DNA of 25,273 bases from JAQIBY01 sp034658655 (GTDB lineage: Bacteria > Bacteroidota > Bacteroidia > Bacteroidales > ML635J-15), in assembly GCA_034658655.1 (NCBI GenBank), contig JAYEFQ010000013.1:1-25273 (forward strand), written 5' to 3'. Both the position numbers and the translations under genes were made by a program. Below the pieces are notes generated by a model that searched no databases, was not told the origin of the DNA, and worked only from the letters and a program-made list of their open reading frames with translations. Shown one piece after another: positions 8,587 to 16,031 of this stretch; positions within the stretch are counted from its first letter, which is position 1; each line of letters opens with the position of its first letter.

Positions 8587-9370
8587 GTAGTTCCTCCAAA
8601 CTTTTTTGTTCTTCGACTTTTGCTCTGTCTATCACATAGATATGATTTATATTTCGAAAATCAGTTGCTAGTTTAACTTGAATTATCCAGAATGCACTTG
8701 CCGAAGACTTTTCTGCTGAATAAACAGTTCCAATCAACTGTCCTTCATCAAAACTGTATGAAAAACCACTTGTAATAATGGTATCTCCTTTTTGCACATC
8801 CACATAATTAGGAATTTCATGTAATTGCGCAAACTGCGAATCTTGCCCATCCCAACCCAAAGCGCCATAAAAACTATTTTTTTTCAACTGTGCACTCAAG
8901 TGAAAATTAATATTTATGATTGGGATAACACTTGCAAAATGACCACTTATATTTTCAACAACACCAATTACCCCTTGATGACCAAGAACACCCATTTGTT
9001 TTTTCAAACCATGCATTTCACCTCGGTTAATTGTAATGAAATTTTTTTGCCTGATTACTGAATTATTTATTACAATAGCATCGATATATGAACTTTCGTA
9101 CCCCTCTGAGACAGCTGTTTTTCGCTCCAATTTTTTTCGTAAGCTTAGATTTTCCTTTTGAAGCAAATCATTTTCTTTTTTCAAAGAAAAATAATCTGAA
9201 ACATGAGCTGTTTGAGTATTCACAAAGCCCATAACTCCTGACGCACTATTTAAAAACAGAGCATTATGGTAATTGTTCTGTTGAAAAAGCATTAAAAATG
9301 CCACAAACTCCAACAAAAGGAAGAGAAACACTGCATAGTATTTCAAAAATAATTTGAGCAGATTTCTCAT
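8579..9370 (-). CDS. mreC: MreC, rod-shape-determining protein
   Basis: MreC is a bitopic inner-membrane protein that activates the PBP2-RodA pair from the periplasm. The 263-residue protein shows an N-terminal membrane helix (about 10-29), a short coiled coil (LKKENDLLQKENLSLRKKL, about 63-81) and a beta-rich domain with MGVLGHQGVIGVVENISGHF and a GDTIITSGFS turn typical of MreC. The start ATG lies 13 bases after the mreB stop, and the 3' end overlaps mreD. Confidence 0.95.
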   Translation of the reverse strand: MRNLLKLFLKYYAVFLFLLLEFVAFLMLFQQNNYHNALFLNSASGVMGFVNTQTAHVSDYFSLKKENDLLQKENLSLRKKLERKTAVSEGYESSYIDAIVINNSVIRQKNFITINRGEMHGLKKQMGVLGHQGVIGVVENISGHFASVIPIININFHLSAQLKKNSFYGALGWDGQDSQFAQLHEIPNYVDVQKGDTIITSGFSYSFDEGQLIGTVYSAEKSSASAFWIIQVKLATDFRNINHIYVIDRAKVEEQKSLEELHD

Positions 9371-9383
9371 GTACGTTTATAAT

Positions 9384-10406
9384 TTATCTCAATAAGAACT
9401 GGAATTTATCTACATTTTTCAACGCAATTCCTGTACCTCTAGCAACAGCATGTAGTGGATCTTCAGCAACAAAAACCGGAATATTTGTTTTTTGCTTAAT
9501 CCGTTTATCTAATCCTCGCAACAAAGCACCGCCACCTGCCAAATAGATTCCTCTATTATAAATATCAGCATATAACTCAGGTGGAATTTCTTCAAGGACT
9601 CCCATAATCGCTGTCTCAATTTTTGATATTGATTTATCAAGACTATGTGCAATTTCCTGATATGAAACCGGAATTTCAATTGGGAGTGCTGTCATTTGAT
9701 GTGGACCCCGAATTATGTAATCTTCTGGGGGATCATCAAGTTCTTTCATTGCAGCGCCAACTCTAATCTTTATATTTTCAGCTGTGCGATCTCCAATTTT
9801 AATATTGTGCTGATGCCTCAAATACTCCATAATATCATCGGTAAGTTCATCACCGGCAACACGTATCGATTTATTACAGACAATTCCACCAAGAGAAATT
9901 ACTGCAATTTCAGTTGTTCCACCACCAATATCAATAACCATTGTTCCGTCTGGGGCTTCAACATCAACACCAATCCCTATTGCAGCAGCCATAGGTTCGT
10001 AAATAAGATATGTTTCACGCGCGCCCGCATGCTCAGAAGAGTCTCTTACAGCCCGAATTTCAACTTCTGTACTCCCTGAAGGGATACAAATAACCATTTT
10101 AAGTGACGGGTTAACCCAACGTTTCTTTTTATTAATCATTTTTATCATTCCGCGAATCATTATTTCAGCGGCATGAAAATCAGCAATGACACCATCACGT
10201 AAAGGGCGTATTGTTTTAATATTTGCATGTGTTTTACCATGCATTTGCCTCGCTTTATGACCGATTGCTATCATTTCACCTGTCTTTTCATCTAAGGCAA
10301 CAATTGAAGGTTCATCAACCAAAATCTTATCATTATAGATAATAATGGTATTTGCCGTCCCCAAATCGATAGCGATTTCTTGTGTTAAAAAGGAAAATAT
10401 ACCCAT
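9384..10406 (-). CDS. mreB: MreB, actin-like cell-shape protein
   Basis: MreB forms membrane-bound filaments that orient lateral wall synthesis. The 340-residue length is standard. ATPase motifs are visible: phosphate 1 with DLGTANT (14-20), phosphate 2 with VIDIGGGTTEIAVISLGG, and the adenosine motif YLAGGGALLRGLD near the C-terminus. The start is followed by MGIFSFLTQEIAIDLG, the usual MreB N-terminus with a short amphipathic lead. It lies 36 bases after purH and is probably transcribed from the purH promoter; I see no separate promoter in the gap. Confidence 0.98.
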   Translation of the reverse strand: MGIFSFLTQEIAIDLGTANTIIIYNDKILVDEPSIVALDEKTGEMIAIGHKARQMHGKTHANIKTIRPLRDGVIADFHAAEIMIRGMIKMINKKKRWVNPSLKMVICIPSGSTEVEIRAVRDSSEHAGARETYLIYEPMAAAIGIGVDVEAPDGTMVIDIGGGTTEIAVISLGGIVCNKSIRVAGDELTDDIMEYLRHQHNIKIGDRTAENIKIRVGAAMKELDDPPEDYIIRGPHQMTALPIEIPVSYQEIAHSLDKSISKIETAIMGVLEEIPPELYADIYNRGIYLAGGGALLRGLDKRIKQKTNIPVFVAEDPLHAVARGTGIALKNVDKFQFLLR

Positions 10407-10442
10407 TGACTAAATTTTTAGGCTTAAAGTTAATAAAATTTC

Positions 10443-11957
10443 TTAATGTTTAAAATGTCGTATTCCGGTAAAAACCATAGCCACTTCATGCGCATTACAA
10501 AAATCCACAGATTCTTGGTCACGAATTGATCCGCCAGGTTGAATAACAGCTTTAATTCCTGCTTCGTGTGCAATTTCAACGGAATCCTTAAATGGGAAAA
10601 ATGCATCAGAAGCCATAACCGCGCCATCTAAATTAAAATTAAACGATTTTGCTTTATGAATCGCTTGTTTCAATGCATCGACACGAGATGTTTGCCCTAC
10701 CCCACTTGCCAATAATTGTTTGTTTTTAACCAATACAATAGCATTAGATTTGGTATGCTTAACAATGCGATTAGCGAATAACAAATCTTCAATTTCCTCC
10801 TTTTCAGGCAAACGATTCGTTGCATTATTTAAATTTTCCGGCATTTCTCTTTTCAAATCTCGATCTTGAAACAGCACGCCATTCAAGGCAGTTCTAAACT
10901 GATTTCCAGTCAAGTTCTGCTCTTTTTGAATCAAGATAATGCGGTTTTTCTTTTGTTTTAAAACCTTTAAAGCATCATCGGTATAACTAGGTGCAATAAT
11001 CACCTCAAAAAATATTTTATGAATCTCATTTGCTGTTTCTGTATCAATGGTTGTATTAGCAACAACAATCCCTCCAAAAGCAGAAACCGGATCTCCTGCA
11101 AGCGCATCAACCCAAGCTTGTTTTAAGTGTTTTCGACTTGCCAAACCGCAGGCATTATTATGTTTTAAAACCGCGACAGTTGTGTCTTCAAAATCATGAA
11201 TTAATGAGACTGCTGCATCAATATCCAGCAAATTATTGTATGAAATTTCTTTTCCATGGATTTGATCAAAAAGGGAATCGAAATCTCCAAAGAAATGCGC
11301 TTTTTGATGAGGATTTTCTCCGTATCTCAATGTTCTAACCGGACTAAAACTTTGACGAAATGCCGTCAAATCACCATCATCAAAATAATTAAAAATAGCA
11401 GTATCATAATGAGATGAGATCGCAAAAGCTTCCATTGCAAAATTTCGGCGGGTTTCTATATCGGATTGTCCGTTATCATCTTCAAGCAGATTCAATAACT
11501 TATCATATTGAGATACGTTTGAAATAATCAATACATCATTATAATTTTTTGCTGCTGCACGAATTAATGAGATACCACCAATATCAATTTTCTCGATAAT
11601 TTCATCATGACTTGCTCCCGAATCAACCGTCTTTTCAAAAGGATATAAATCGACAATTACCAAATCTAAATCGGGAATATTATAATTCTCAGCATCTTCA
11701 ACATCAGAGGCTAACTCCCGACGTTTAAGAATTCCACCAAAAACTTTAGGATGTAATGTTTTAACTCTACCTCCAAAAATTGAAGGATATGAGGTAATGT
11801 CTTCAACTGGCGTTACCTCAGCACCGCAGGACTCAATATATTTTTGTGTTCCACCGGTTGAGTAGATACTCACATTAAGTTCATTAAGTTTTTGAACAAT
11901 CGGAGCTAAACCCTCTTTGTGATAAACAGAAATTAGAACAGAACGTATTGATTTCAT
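10443..11957 (-). CDS. purH: Bifunctional AICAR transformylase/IMP cyclohydrolase
   Basis: PurH performs the last two steps of IMP synthesis: formyl transfer from 10-formyl-tetrahydrofolate to AICAR, then ring closure. The 504-residue protein has an N-terminal IMP cyclohydrolase domain (SVYHKEGL, STGGTQKYIE, GGRVKTLHPKVFGGIL) and a C-terminal AICAR transformylase domain with RYGENPHQKAHF and KHNNACGLA, whose lysine and histidine are catalytic in the family. I choose the ATG at 11957 rather than an in-frame TTG six bases upstream, because it begins with MKSIRSVLISVYH as expected. The gene heads the cell-shape operon, an arrangement common in Bacteroidota. Confidence 0.97.
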   Translation of the reverse strand: MKSIRSVLISVYHKEGLAPIVQKLNELNVSIYSTGGTQKYIESCGAEVTPVEDITSYPSIFGGRVKTLHPKVFGGILKRRELASDVEDAENYNIPDLDLVIVDLYPFEKTVDSGASHDEIIEKIDIGGISLIRAAAKNYNDVLIISNVSQYDKLLNLLEDDNGQSDIETRRNFAMEAFAISSHYDTAIFNYFDDGDLTAFRQSFSPVRTLRYGENPHQKAHFFGDFDSLFDQIHGKEISYNNLLDIDAAVSLIHDFEDTTVAVLKHNNACGLASRKHLKQAWVDALAGDPVSAFGGIVVANTTIDTETANEIHKIFFEVIIAPSYTDDALKVLKQKKNRIILIQKEQNLTGNQFRTALNGVLFQDRDLKREMPENLNNATNRLPEKEEIEDLLFANRIVKHTKSNAIVLVKNKQLLASGVGQTSRVDALKQAIHKAKSFNFNLDGAVMASDAFFPFKDSVEIAHEAGIKAVIQPGGSIRDQESVDFCNAHEVAMVFTGIRHFKH

Positions 11958-11990
11958 AGTCAATATAAAATGTTAAAATTAAACTCGGCT

Positions 11991-12021
11991 CAAAGGTAGT
12001 AAATATCTATTCTGTAACAAT
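11991..12021 (-). promoter_or_regulatory. Promoter of the purH-mreBCD-mrdA-rodA operon
   Basis: On the minus strand, ATTG (12021-12018) is followed after 19 bases by TACCTTTG (11998-11991). This is an exact match to the -7 consensus TAnnTTTG with a -33 TTG at the right distance. The purH ATG lies 33 bases further on. Confidence 0.75.
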
Positions 12022-12138
12022 GAAGACATACAACAAAGTTTTATTTTATTTTCAGATTTCTTCATATCACACTTTCCTATGAGAAATTTCATAAAAAACT
12101 TTACAAAACGATCAAATTTTTGTAAGTTCGTAATCGCT

Positions 12139-12804
12139 ATGAAACCGATTTTTTTTATCATATCTCTGCTATTTACAATAGGCAGCACAATTGCCCAAAC
12201 TAAAGACTCCACAAAAATGGTAAAATACGACCTGTCTTATGATTTTAATGATGGGGTTTTCTTAGATTTTCCCGATTTTAAAAATAACGAAGCATTGCCT
12301 TTTTCACAAACCAATCTACCCTCACCAAGAGAAACAGACCCTGAAATAGCATTAATTGAAGAAGGAAAGTTAGAATATTTTGATCAATTTGGGAATAAAA
12401 AAATCGTTTCAATTGAAAATATTTGGGGATATGCTTATCAAGATAGAATTCACATCTACTATCTCGGTAGATTTCACATTATCCCTTATATTGGAAGTAT
12501 TAGCCATTTTGTTGCTCAAGTAATTATTCAGCAAAACCAAATGCATGATCCGTTTTACGATCCTTATTACCGATATACCGGTCCCTCAAGTTATACCCGA
12601 ACAGAAAATCTACAACTCATGCTTGACTTAAGAACCGGAAAAACATACCGTTTTAGTCATGAAACAGTTGAGGTGCTCATTAAAACAGACACTATCCTTT
12701 ATCAAGAATTTATGGATTTAAGAAAACGGAAGAAAAAGAAATTAATGTTTTACTATATTCGACAATTCAATGAAAAACATCCTGTCTATTTTCCACATAA
12801 TTAA
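12139..12804 (+). CDS. Secreted protein of unknown function
   Basis: I do not recognise this 221-residue protein. A signal peptide begins at the ATG at 12139 (MKPIFFIISLLFTIGSTIAQ), and for this reason I reject an in-frame ATG at 12079. The mature part has FDDG-like acidic and aromatic segments, a stretch around YFDQFGNKKIVSIENIWGYA that may be beta-rich, a tyrosine- and proline-rich loop (DPFYDPYYRYTGPSSY), and a very basic patch RKRKKKK near the C-terminus. It diverges from purH and overlaps the next gene, also secreted, by 35 bases, then folC follows. The pair may work together at the periplasm or outer membrane, but the function cannot be inferred. Confidence 0.7.
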   Translation: MKPIFFIISLLFTIGSTIAQTKDSTKMVKYDLSYDFNDGVFLDFPDFKNNEALPFSQTNLPSPRETDPEIALIEEGKLEYFDQFGNKKIVSIENIWGYAYQDRIHIYYLGRFHIIPYIGSISHFVAQVIIQQNQMHDPFYDPYYRYTGPSSYTRTENLQLMLDLRTGKTYRFSHETVEVLIKTDTILYQEFMDLRKRKKKKLMFYYIRQFNEKHPVYFPHN

Positions 12805-13648
12805 ATGGGCTACATATCCATTTATTATTGCCTTGATTTTGACAAATGTCAAACTTTCAGCTCAAGATTTCATGATCGCTCCTAGTGCAAATGAAATTCA
12901 GCAGTTTAAAAAATCAAAGACTTATTTAGTTTTAGAAAACCAACTCATTTCTGAATTTAATATTGAAATGCAGGAGGCAATGAAAAAGCATTGGTATATA
13001 ACAGAATTTGAAGTTATTAAAGCTACTGATTTTCAAAAATTAGCAAAGAAAAAAACAAATTCATTCATTTATCTAAATCCTGTTACTTTAGAAAAAGATA
13101 AAACAGAAACTGCTTACTTATACTGCTTCCTATCATTAGGACATCCAAGCGGAAAAACGAATCAAATGCCTGATTTAATCGGTGTCCCGTTAGCAGTTAA
13201 AGAAACAAATGCAGAAAGCTATTCATACAAATACGGATTAGTGCTAAAGTTTATCCAAAACTACATTGAAACTGTTGATAAATTATCAAATCCGAACAGC
13301 AAATCCATCATGAATCATTTCACCTCACAAACCACTAATTTAGAAAATTATGAGCTGTGGGTAAAAACAAATGAGATTGAATCATCAGTAAGAACAAAAT
13401 CTGCTTTTGCAAATGTTTATCCCTATCCCTTTAAATTTGTTGATGAAGATAAAATTAATACAGCCATCGCAGAAAATCGAAAAAACACCTTAGTTTTGCA
13501 TTTGATAAAAGCCGGAGAAAACCGGTACTGTTTGAAATTAATTGCAAATGCTGAAACCGGAAACCTGCTTTATTATGATTATCATAAAATTAGTAGGAAA
13601 ACAGCTTCTGTATTATTAGAAAAAGACTTGAAAAAACTCGCAAAATGA
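12770..13648 (+). CDS. Secreted or membrane-anchored protein of unknown function
   Basis: This 292-residue protein begins with a long hydrophobic lead (about residues 5-32, ending KLSAQ) that looks like a signal peptide or anchor. The rest is a mixed alpha/beta-looking, lysine-rich sequence with no motif I recognise. It begins 35 bases inside the preceding gene in another frame, and its stop overlaps the folC start (ATGA), so all three genes are probably one transcript. A shorter form starting at a later methionine is possible but would lose the signal peptide. No function is proposed. Confidence 0.7.
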   Translation: MKNILSIFHIIKWATYPFIIALILTNVKLSAQDFMIAPSANEIQQFKKSKTYLVLENQLISEFNIEMQEAMKKHWYITEFEVIKATDFQKLAKKKTNSFIYLNPVTLEKDKTETAYLYCFLSLGHPSGKTNQMPDLIGVPLAVKETNAESYSYKYGLVLKFIQNYIETVDKLSNPNSKSIMNHFTSQTTNLENYELWVKTNEIESSVRTKSAFANVYPYPFKFVDEDKINTAIAENRKNTLVLHLIKAGENRYCLKLIANAETGNLLYYDYHKISRKTASVLLEKDLKKLAK

Positions 13649-14922
13649 CCTACGACGAATGCCTCAACATTATGTTCCACTCCCTTCCAATGTATCAAAG
13701 GGAAGGAAAAGCAGCCTATAAAGCAAATTTAAAGCGTAGTTTAGAAATCGATGCGATGTTTAATCATCCGCATAAAAATTACAAATGCATTCATATAGCA
13801 GGAACCAACGGGAAAGGCTCTGTTTCTCACATGATGGCATCGGTGCTGCAGGAAGCAGGATATAAAACAGGCTTATACACCTCTCCACATTTAGTGGATT
13901 TCCGAGAACGGATACGCATCAACGGGGAAATGATTCCAAAACAATGGATTTTGGATTTCATGACAACGCACCTTAAGACATTTCAAGGGCTTGAAGCCAG
14001 CTTTTTTGAAATGACAGTCGCATTAGCATTTGAATATTTCAAACAAGAAGAGGTTGACTTTGCGGTTATAGAAACCGGAATGGGAGGCAGATTAGACAGC
14101 ACGAACATAATTAATCCGGAATTATCTGTAATTACAAATATCGGGTTTGACCATACTGCATTTCTAGGTGATACAATTAAGAAAATTGCTGTAGAGAAAG
14201 CAGGTATTATCAAAACAAATGTGCCGGTAATAATTGGCAGATCAAACAATATTACAAATCAAGTTTTTATAAATAAGGCAAAAAATAAGCAAACAACAAT
14301 TCATTTGGCTACTGAAAACTACAAACTTATCGACTTTCAACATGATGAATCTTTAATGCATGTAAATTATTTGCATGACAACAACCCCATCAAAATAAGT
14401 TCCGATTTAACCGGAAAATATCAGATTGAAAATATTGCAAGTGTACTGAATGCATTTGACATTAAGAAAAAGACGTGGGGTATCTCTGAAATACAAATCA
14501 AAAATGGAATTTCAAAAGTAAAAGCAAATACAAATCTAATGGGGCGATGGCAAAAATTAAGCGACAAACCCACAACTTATTGTGATGTTGCTCATAACAC
14601 AGAAGGCTTAACCCATGTCATCAATCAAATTAAATCATTTAGTTATCAAAACCTCATTATTGTTTTGGGGATTGTTAATGACAAAAATTTAGAGAAAATA
14701 CTACCACTATTCCCAAAAAATGGACATTACATTTTCACTGAAGCAAAAATTCCAAGAGCATTATCTGCTTCAGAATTACAAAAAGAAGCAAATAAATTTG
14801 GACTAAATGGCGATTTAATTCCCGATATCAGAGACGCTTATAAAAAAGCTAAAGCAATTGCAAATTCAGATGATTTCATTTTTATCGGAGGCAGCACTTT
14901 CACCGTAGCAGAAATTTTATGA
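13645..14922 (+). CDS. folC: Bifunctional folylpolyglutamate/dihydrofolate synthase
   Basis: FolC adds glutamates to folates, and in many bacteria also joins glutamate to dihydropteroate, using ATP in the cytoplasm. The 425-residue protein has the Mur-ligase type ATP loop GTNGKGS (53-59), followed by YTSPHLVDFRERIRING, the conserved ETGMGGRLDSTN and NIGFDHTAFLGDTIKKIAVEKAGI. The C-terminal domain has the glutamate ligase pattern around DVAHNTEGL and ends with GGSTFTVAEIL. The ATG overlaps the upstream stop by four bases (ATGA). It is linked in theme to fhs and purH in this window through folate one-carbon metabolism. Confidence 0.95.
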   Translation: MTYDECLNIMFHSLPMYQREGKAAYKANLKRSLEIDAMFNHPHKNYKCIHIAGTNGKGSVSHMMASVLQEAGYKTGLYTSPHLVDFRERIRINGEMIPKQWILDFMTTHLKTFQGLEASFFEMTVALAFEYFKQEEVDFAVIETGMGGRLDSTNIINPELSVITNIGFDHTAFLGDTIKKIAVEKAGIIKTNVPVIIGRSNNITNQVFINKAKNKQTTIHLATENYKLIDFQHDESLMHVNYLHDNNPIKISSDLTGKYQIENIASVLNAFDIKKKTWGISEIQIKNGISKVKANTNLMGRWQKLSDKPTTYCDVAHNTEGLTHVINQIKSFSYQNLIIVLGIVNDKNLEKILPLFPKNGHYIFTEAKIPRALSASELQKEANKFGLNGDLIPDIRDAYKKAKAIANSDDFIFIGGSTFTVAEIL

Positions 14923-14938
14923 TTTTTTTCAAAAAGCA

Positions 14939-14970
14939 TTTGGCAATTCAAAAAAAATAGCTTTAATTTG
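14939..14970 (+). promoter_or_regulatory. Probable promoter of the tRNA-Val region
   Basis: TTTG (14939-14942) is followed after 20 bases by TTAATTTG (14963-14970), one mismatch from the -7 consensus TAnnTTTG. It lies upstream of the tandem tRNA-like units, so the transcript to tRNA-Val would carry both broken copies as a leader. Confidence 0.45.
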
Positions 14971-15019
14971 CATCCGCATTCACAAAAACAAGTGATTGTA
15001 AAATGTTCACAGAATATTA

Positions 15020-15083
15020 GGGCGATTAGCTCAGTTGGTTCAGAGCACCCCAAGTTTATCTCGGGATGGTCATAGGTTCAAAT
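15020..15083 (+). pseudogene. Truncated tRNA-Val copy 1
   Basis: The acceptor 5' strand and D-arm match the intact tRNA-Val at 15254. The anticodon arm is replaced by a longer hairpin (CACCCCAAG and CTCGGGATG, two mismatches). Similarity resumes through ATAGGTTCAAAT and stops in the T-loop, so the T-stem 3' strand and acceptor 3' strand are missing. It cannot fold as a tRNA. Confidence 0.8.
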
Positions 15084-15136
15084 AGAATTTATAATGTCTG
15101 AAAAAACACTAATTGCCAAAAGTTCTAAAATTATTA

Positions 15137-15200
15137 GGGCGATTAGCTCAGTTGGTTCAGAGCACCCCGAGTTTATCTCGGGATGGTCATAGGTTCAAAT
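15137..15200 (+). pseudogene. Truncated tRNA-Val copy 2
   Basis: This copy has the same structure as copy 1, but its replaced anticodon hairpin has a single mismatch (CACCCCGAG and CTCGGGATG). The match to tRNA-Val again ends at the T-loop TTCAAAT. The acceptor 3' strand is absent. Confidence 0.8.
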
Positions 15201-15253
15201 AGAATTTATAATATCTGAAAAAACACTAATTGCCAAAAGTTCTAAAATTATTA

Positions 15254-15328
15254 GGGCGATTAGCTCAGTTGGTTCAGAGCACTTGGTTTACACCCAAGTG
15301 GTCATAGGTTCGAATCCTATATCGCCCA
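15254..15328 (+). tRNA. tRNA-Val (anticodon TAC)
   Basis: The acceptor stem is GGGCGAT (15254-15260) with ATCGCCC (15321-15327) and discriminator A at 15328. The anticodon stem CTTGG/CCAAG encloses the 7-base loop TTTACAC with anticodon TAC. The T-arm is ATAGG-TTCGAAT-CCTAT. The 3' CCA is not encoded. It is followed at once by a terminator. Confidence 0.95.
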
Positions 15329-15613
15329 CAAAAAAACCTCAGTTTAGCTGAGGTTTTTTTATTTAAACTAATTTACAATGTTTTACACTTATATTCTTTT
15401 TTCTGAAAGCAGAAACAGATTCTACATCGGAGCATCTAATAATCTGGAACAGAGAATAATAAAACACAACGAAAAACACAAAGGGTTTACCGGACATACT
15501 CAAGATTGGAAACTTGTATATTCAGAAAAATTCCAAACACTTGCTGAAGCTCGAAAACGGGAACTACAAATCAAACGTAAAAAATCCAGAAAATACATCG
15601 AATGGCTGATTAA
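15307..15613 (+). repeat. Direct repeat copy A: tRNA tail, terminator and GIY-YIG gene
   Basis: The 307-base segment starting at GGTTCGAATCC in the T-arm recurs at 15725-16031. I count three single-base differences, all inside the nuclease gene. The repeat starts at the T-loop and ends within the last codons of the gene. Confidence 0.9.
15331..15360 (+). terminator. Terminator after tRNA-Val
   Basis: An A-run and CCTCAG (15337-15342) pair with CTGAGG (15348-15353) and a seven-T run. The same terminator is repeated 418 bp downstream. Confidence 0.9.
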
Positions 15614-15620
15614 CAATTAA
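15378..15620 (+). CDS. Small GIY-YIG domain nuclease, copy 1
   Basis: This 80-residue protein is a single GIY-YIG nuclease domain of the UPF0213/URI-like type (COG2827). The first strand gives YTYILFS and the second FYIGASNN, which together form the GIY-YIG motif. They are followed by LEQRIIKH with the likely catalytic arginine (R26), GHTQDWKLVYSE, and EARKRELQIK with the likely metal-binding glutamate. The family cuts DNA; the target of this group is unknown. The start ATG lies 17 bases after a terminator T-run, and no good promoter is visible, so expression may depend on read-through from tRNA-Val. The gene is duplicated at 15796. Confidence 0.9.
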   Translation: MFYTYILFSESRNRFYIGASNNLEQRIIKHNEKHKGFTGHTQDWKLVYSEKFQTLAEARKRELQIKRKKSRKYIEWLINN

Positions 15621-15643
15621 CTCACTAACAACCAGTAAGTTTA

Positions 15644-15746
15644 AAGCGATAGCTCAACAAATAAATGGTTCTGAGCATCCCGAGTTTACCTCGGGATGGT
15701 CATATCAGCCAGTGGGCAGACAAGGGTTCGAATCCTATATCGCCCA
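15644..15746 (+). pseudogene. Third tRNA-like remnant with altered middle
   Basis: The 5' GCGAT (15646-15650) can pair with ATCGC (15739-15743), and TAGCTCAA resembles a D-arm. The middle holds a perfect 9-bp hairpin, CATCCCGAG (15676-15684) and CTCGGGATG (15690-15698). An extra 20 or so bases precede GGGTTCGAATCC. The T-stem no longer pairs well, because AAGGG faces CCTAT. From the T-arm on it is the duplicated tail of tRNA-Val. It is probably a broken tRNA. Confidence 0.65.
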
Positions 15747-16031
15747 CAAAAAAACCTCAGTTTAGCTGAGGTTTTTTTATTTAAACTAATTTACAATGTT
15801 TTACACTTATATTCTTTTTTCTGAAAGCAGAGACAGATTCTACATCGGAGCATCTAATAATCTGGAACAGAGAATAATAAAACACAACGAAAAACACAAA
15901 GGGTTTACCGGACATACTCAAGATTGGGAACTTGTATATTCAGAAGAATTCCAAACACTTGCTGAAGCTCGAAAACGGGAACTACAAATCAAACGTAAAA
16001 AATCCAGAAAATACATCGAATGGCTGATTAA
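15725..16031 (+). repeat. Direct repeat copy B: tRNA tail, terminator and GIY-YIG gene
   Basis: This is the second copy of the 307-base segment at 15307-15613, offset by 418 bases. Identity starts at the T-arm sequence GGTTCGAATCC and ends at 16031, where the sequence changes to the promoter region of tRNA-Ser. Confidence 0.9.
15749..15778 (+). terminator. Terminator, second copy
   Basis: This hairpin and T-run are identical to those at 15331-15360. They follow the third tRNA remnant. Confidence 0.85.

Larger units (their letters stand above)
15020..15253 (+). repeat. Two tandem 117-bp units carrying truncated tRNA-Val copies
   Basis: Units 15020-15136 and 15137-15253 differ at only two positions I can see. 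The intact tRNA-Val starts at 15254, exactly one more period on, and shares the first 28 bases of the unit. Each unit holds the tRNA 5' half and then an AT-rich 3' part not related to tRNA. Confidence 0.9.

Noticed and set aside
9696..10079. A 127-residue open frame opposite mreB.
   Set aside because: It lies wholly inside mreB on the other strand and shows no protein-like features; other antisense frames in the window are dismissed for the same reason.
11958..11963. TTG start for purH adding two residues.
   Set aside because: The ATG at 11957 fits the family N-terminus and sits at a normal distance from the promoter.
15137..15200. The hairpin loop GTTTATC would place anticodon TTA, an ochre suppressor-like tRNA.
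   Set aside because: The copy has no T-stem 3' strand or acceptor 3' strand and has extra bases beside the stem, so it cannot be a working tRNA.
15020..15746. Regularly spaced repeats that might be a CRISPR array.
   Set aside because: The repeated parts are tRNA-derived and 117 bp long, with identical rather than unique spacers, and no cas genes are near.
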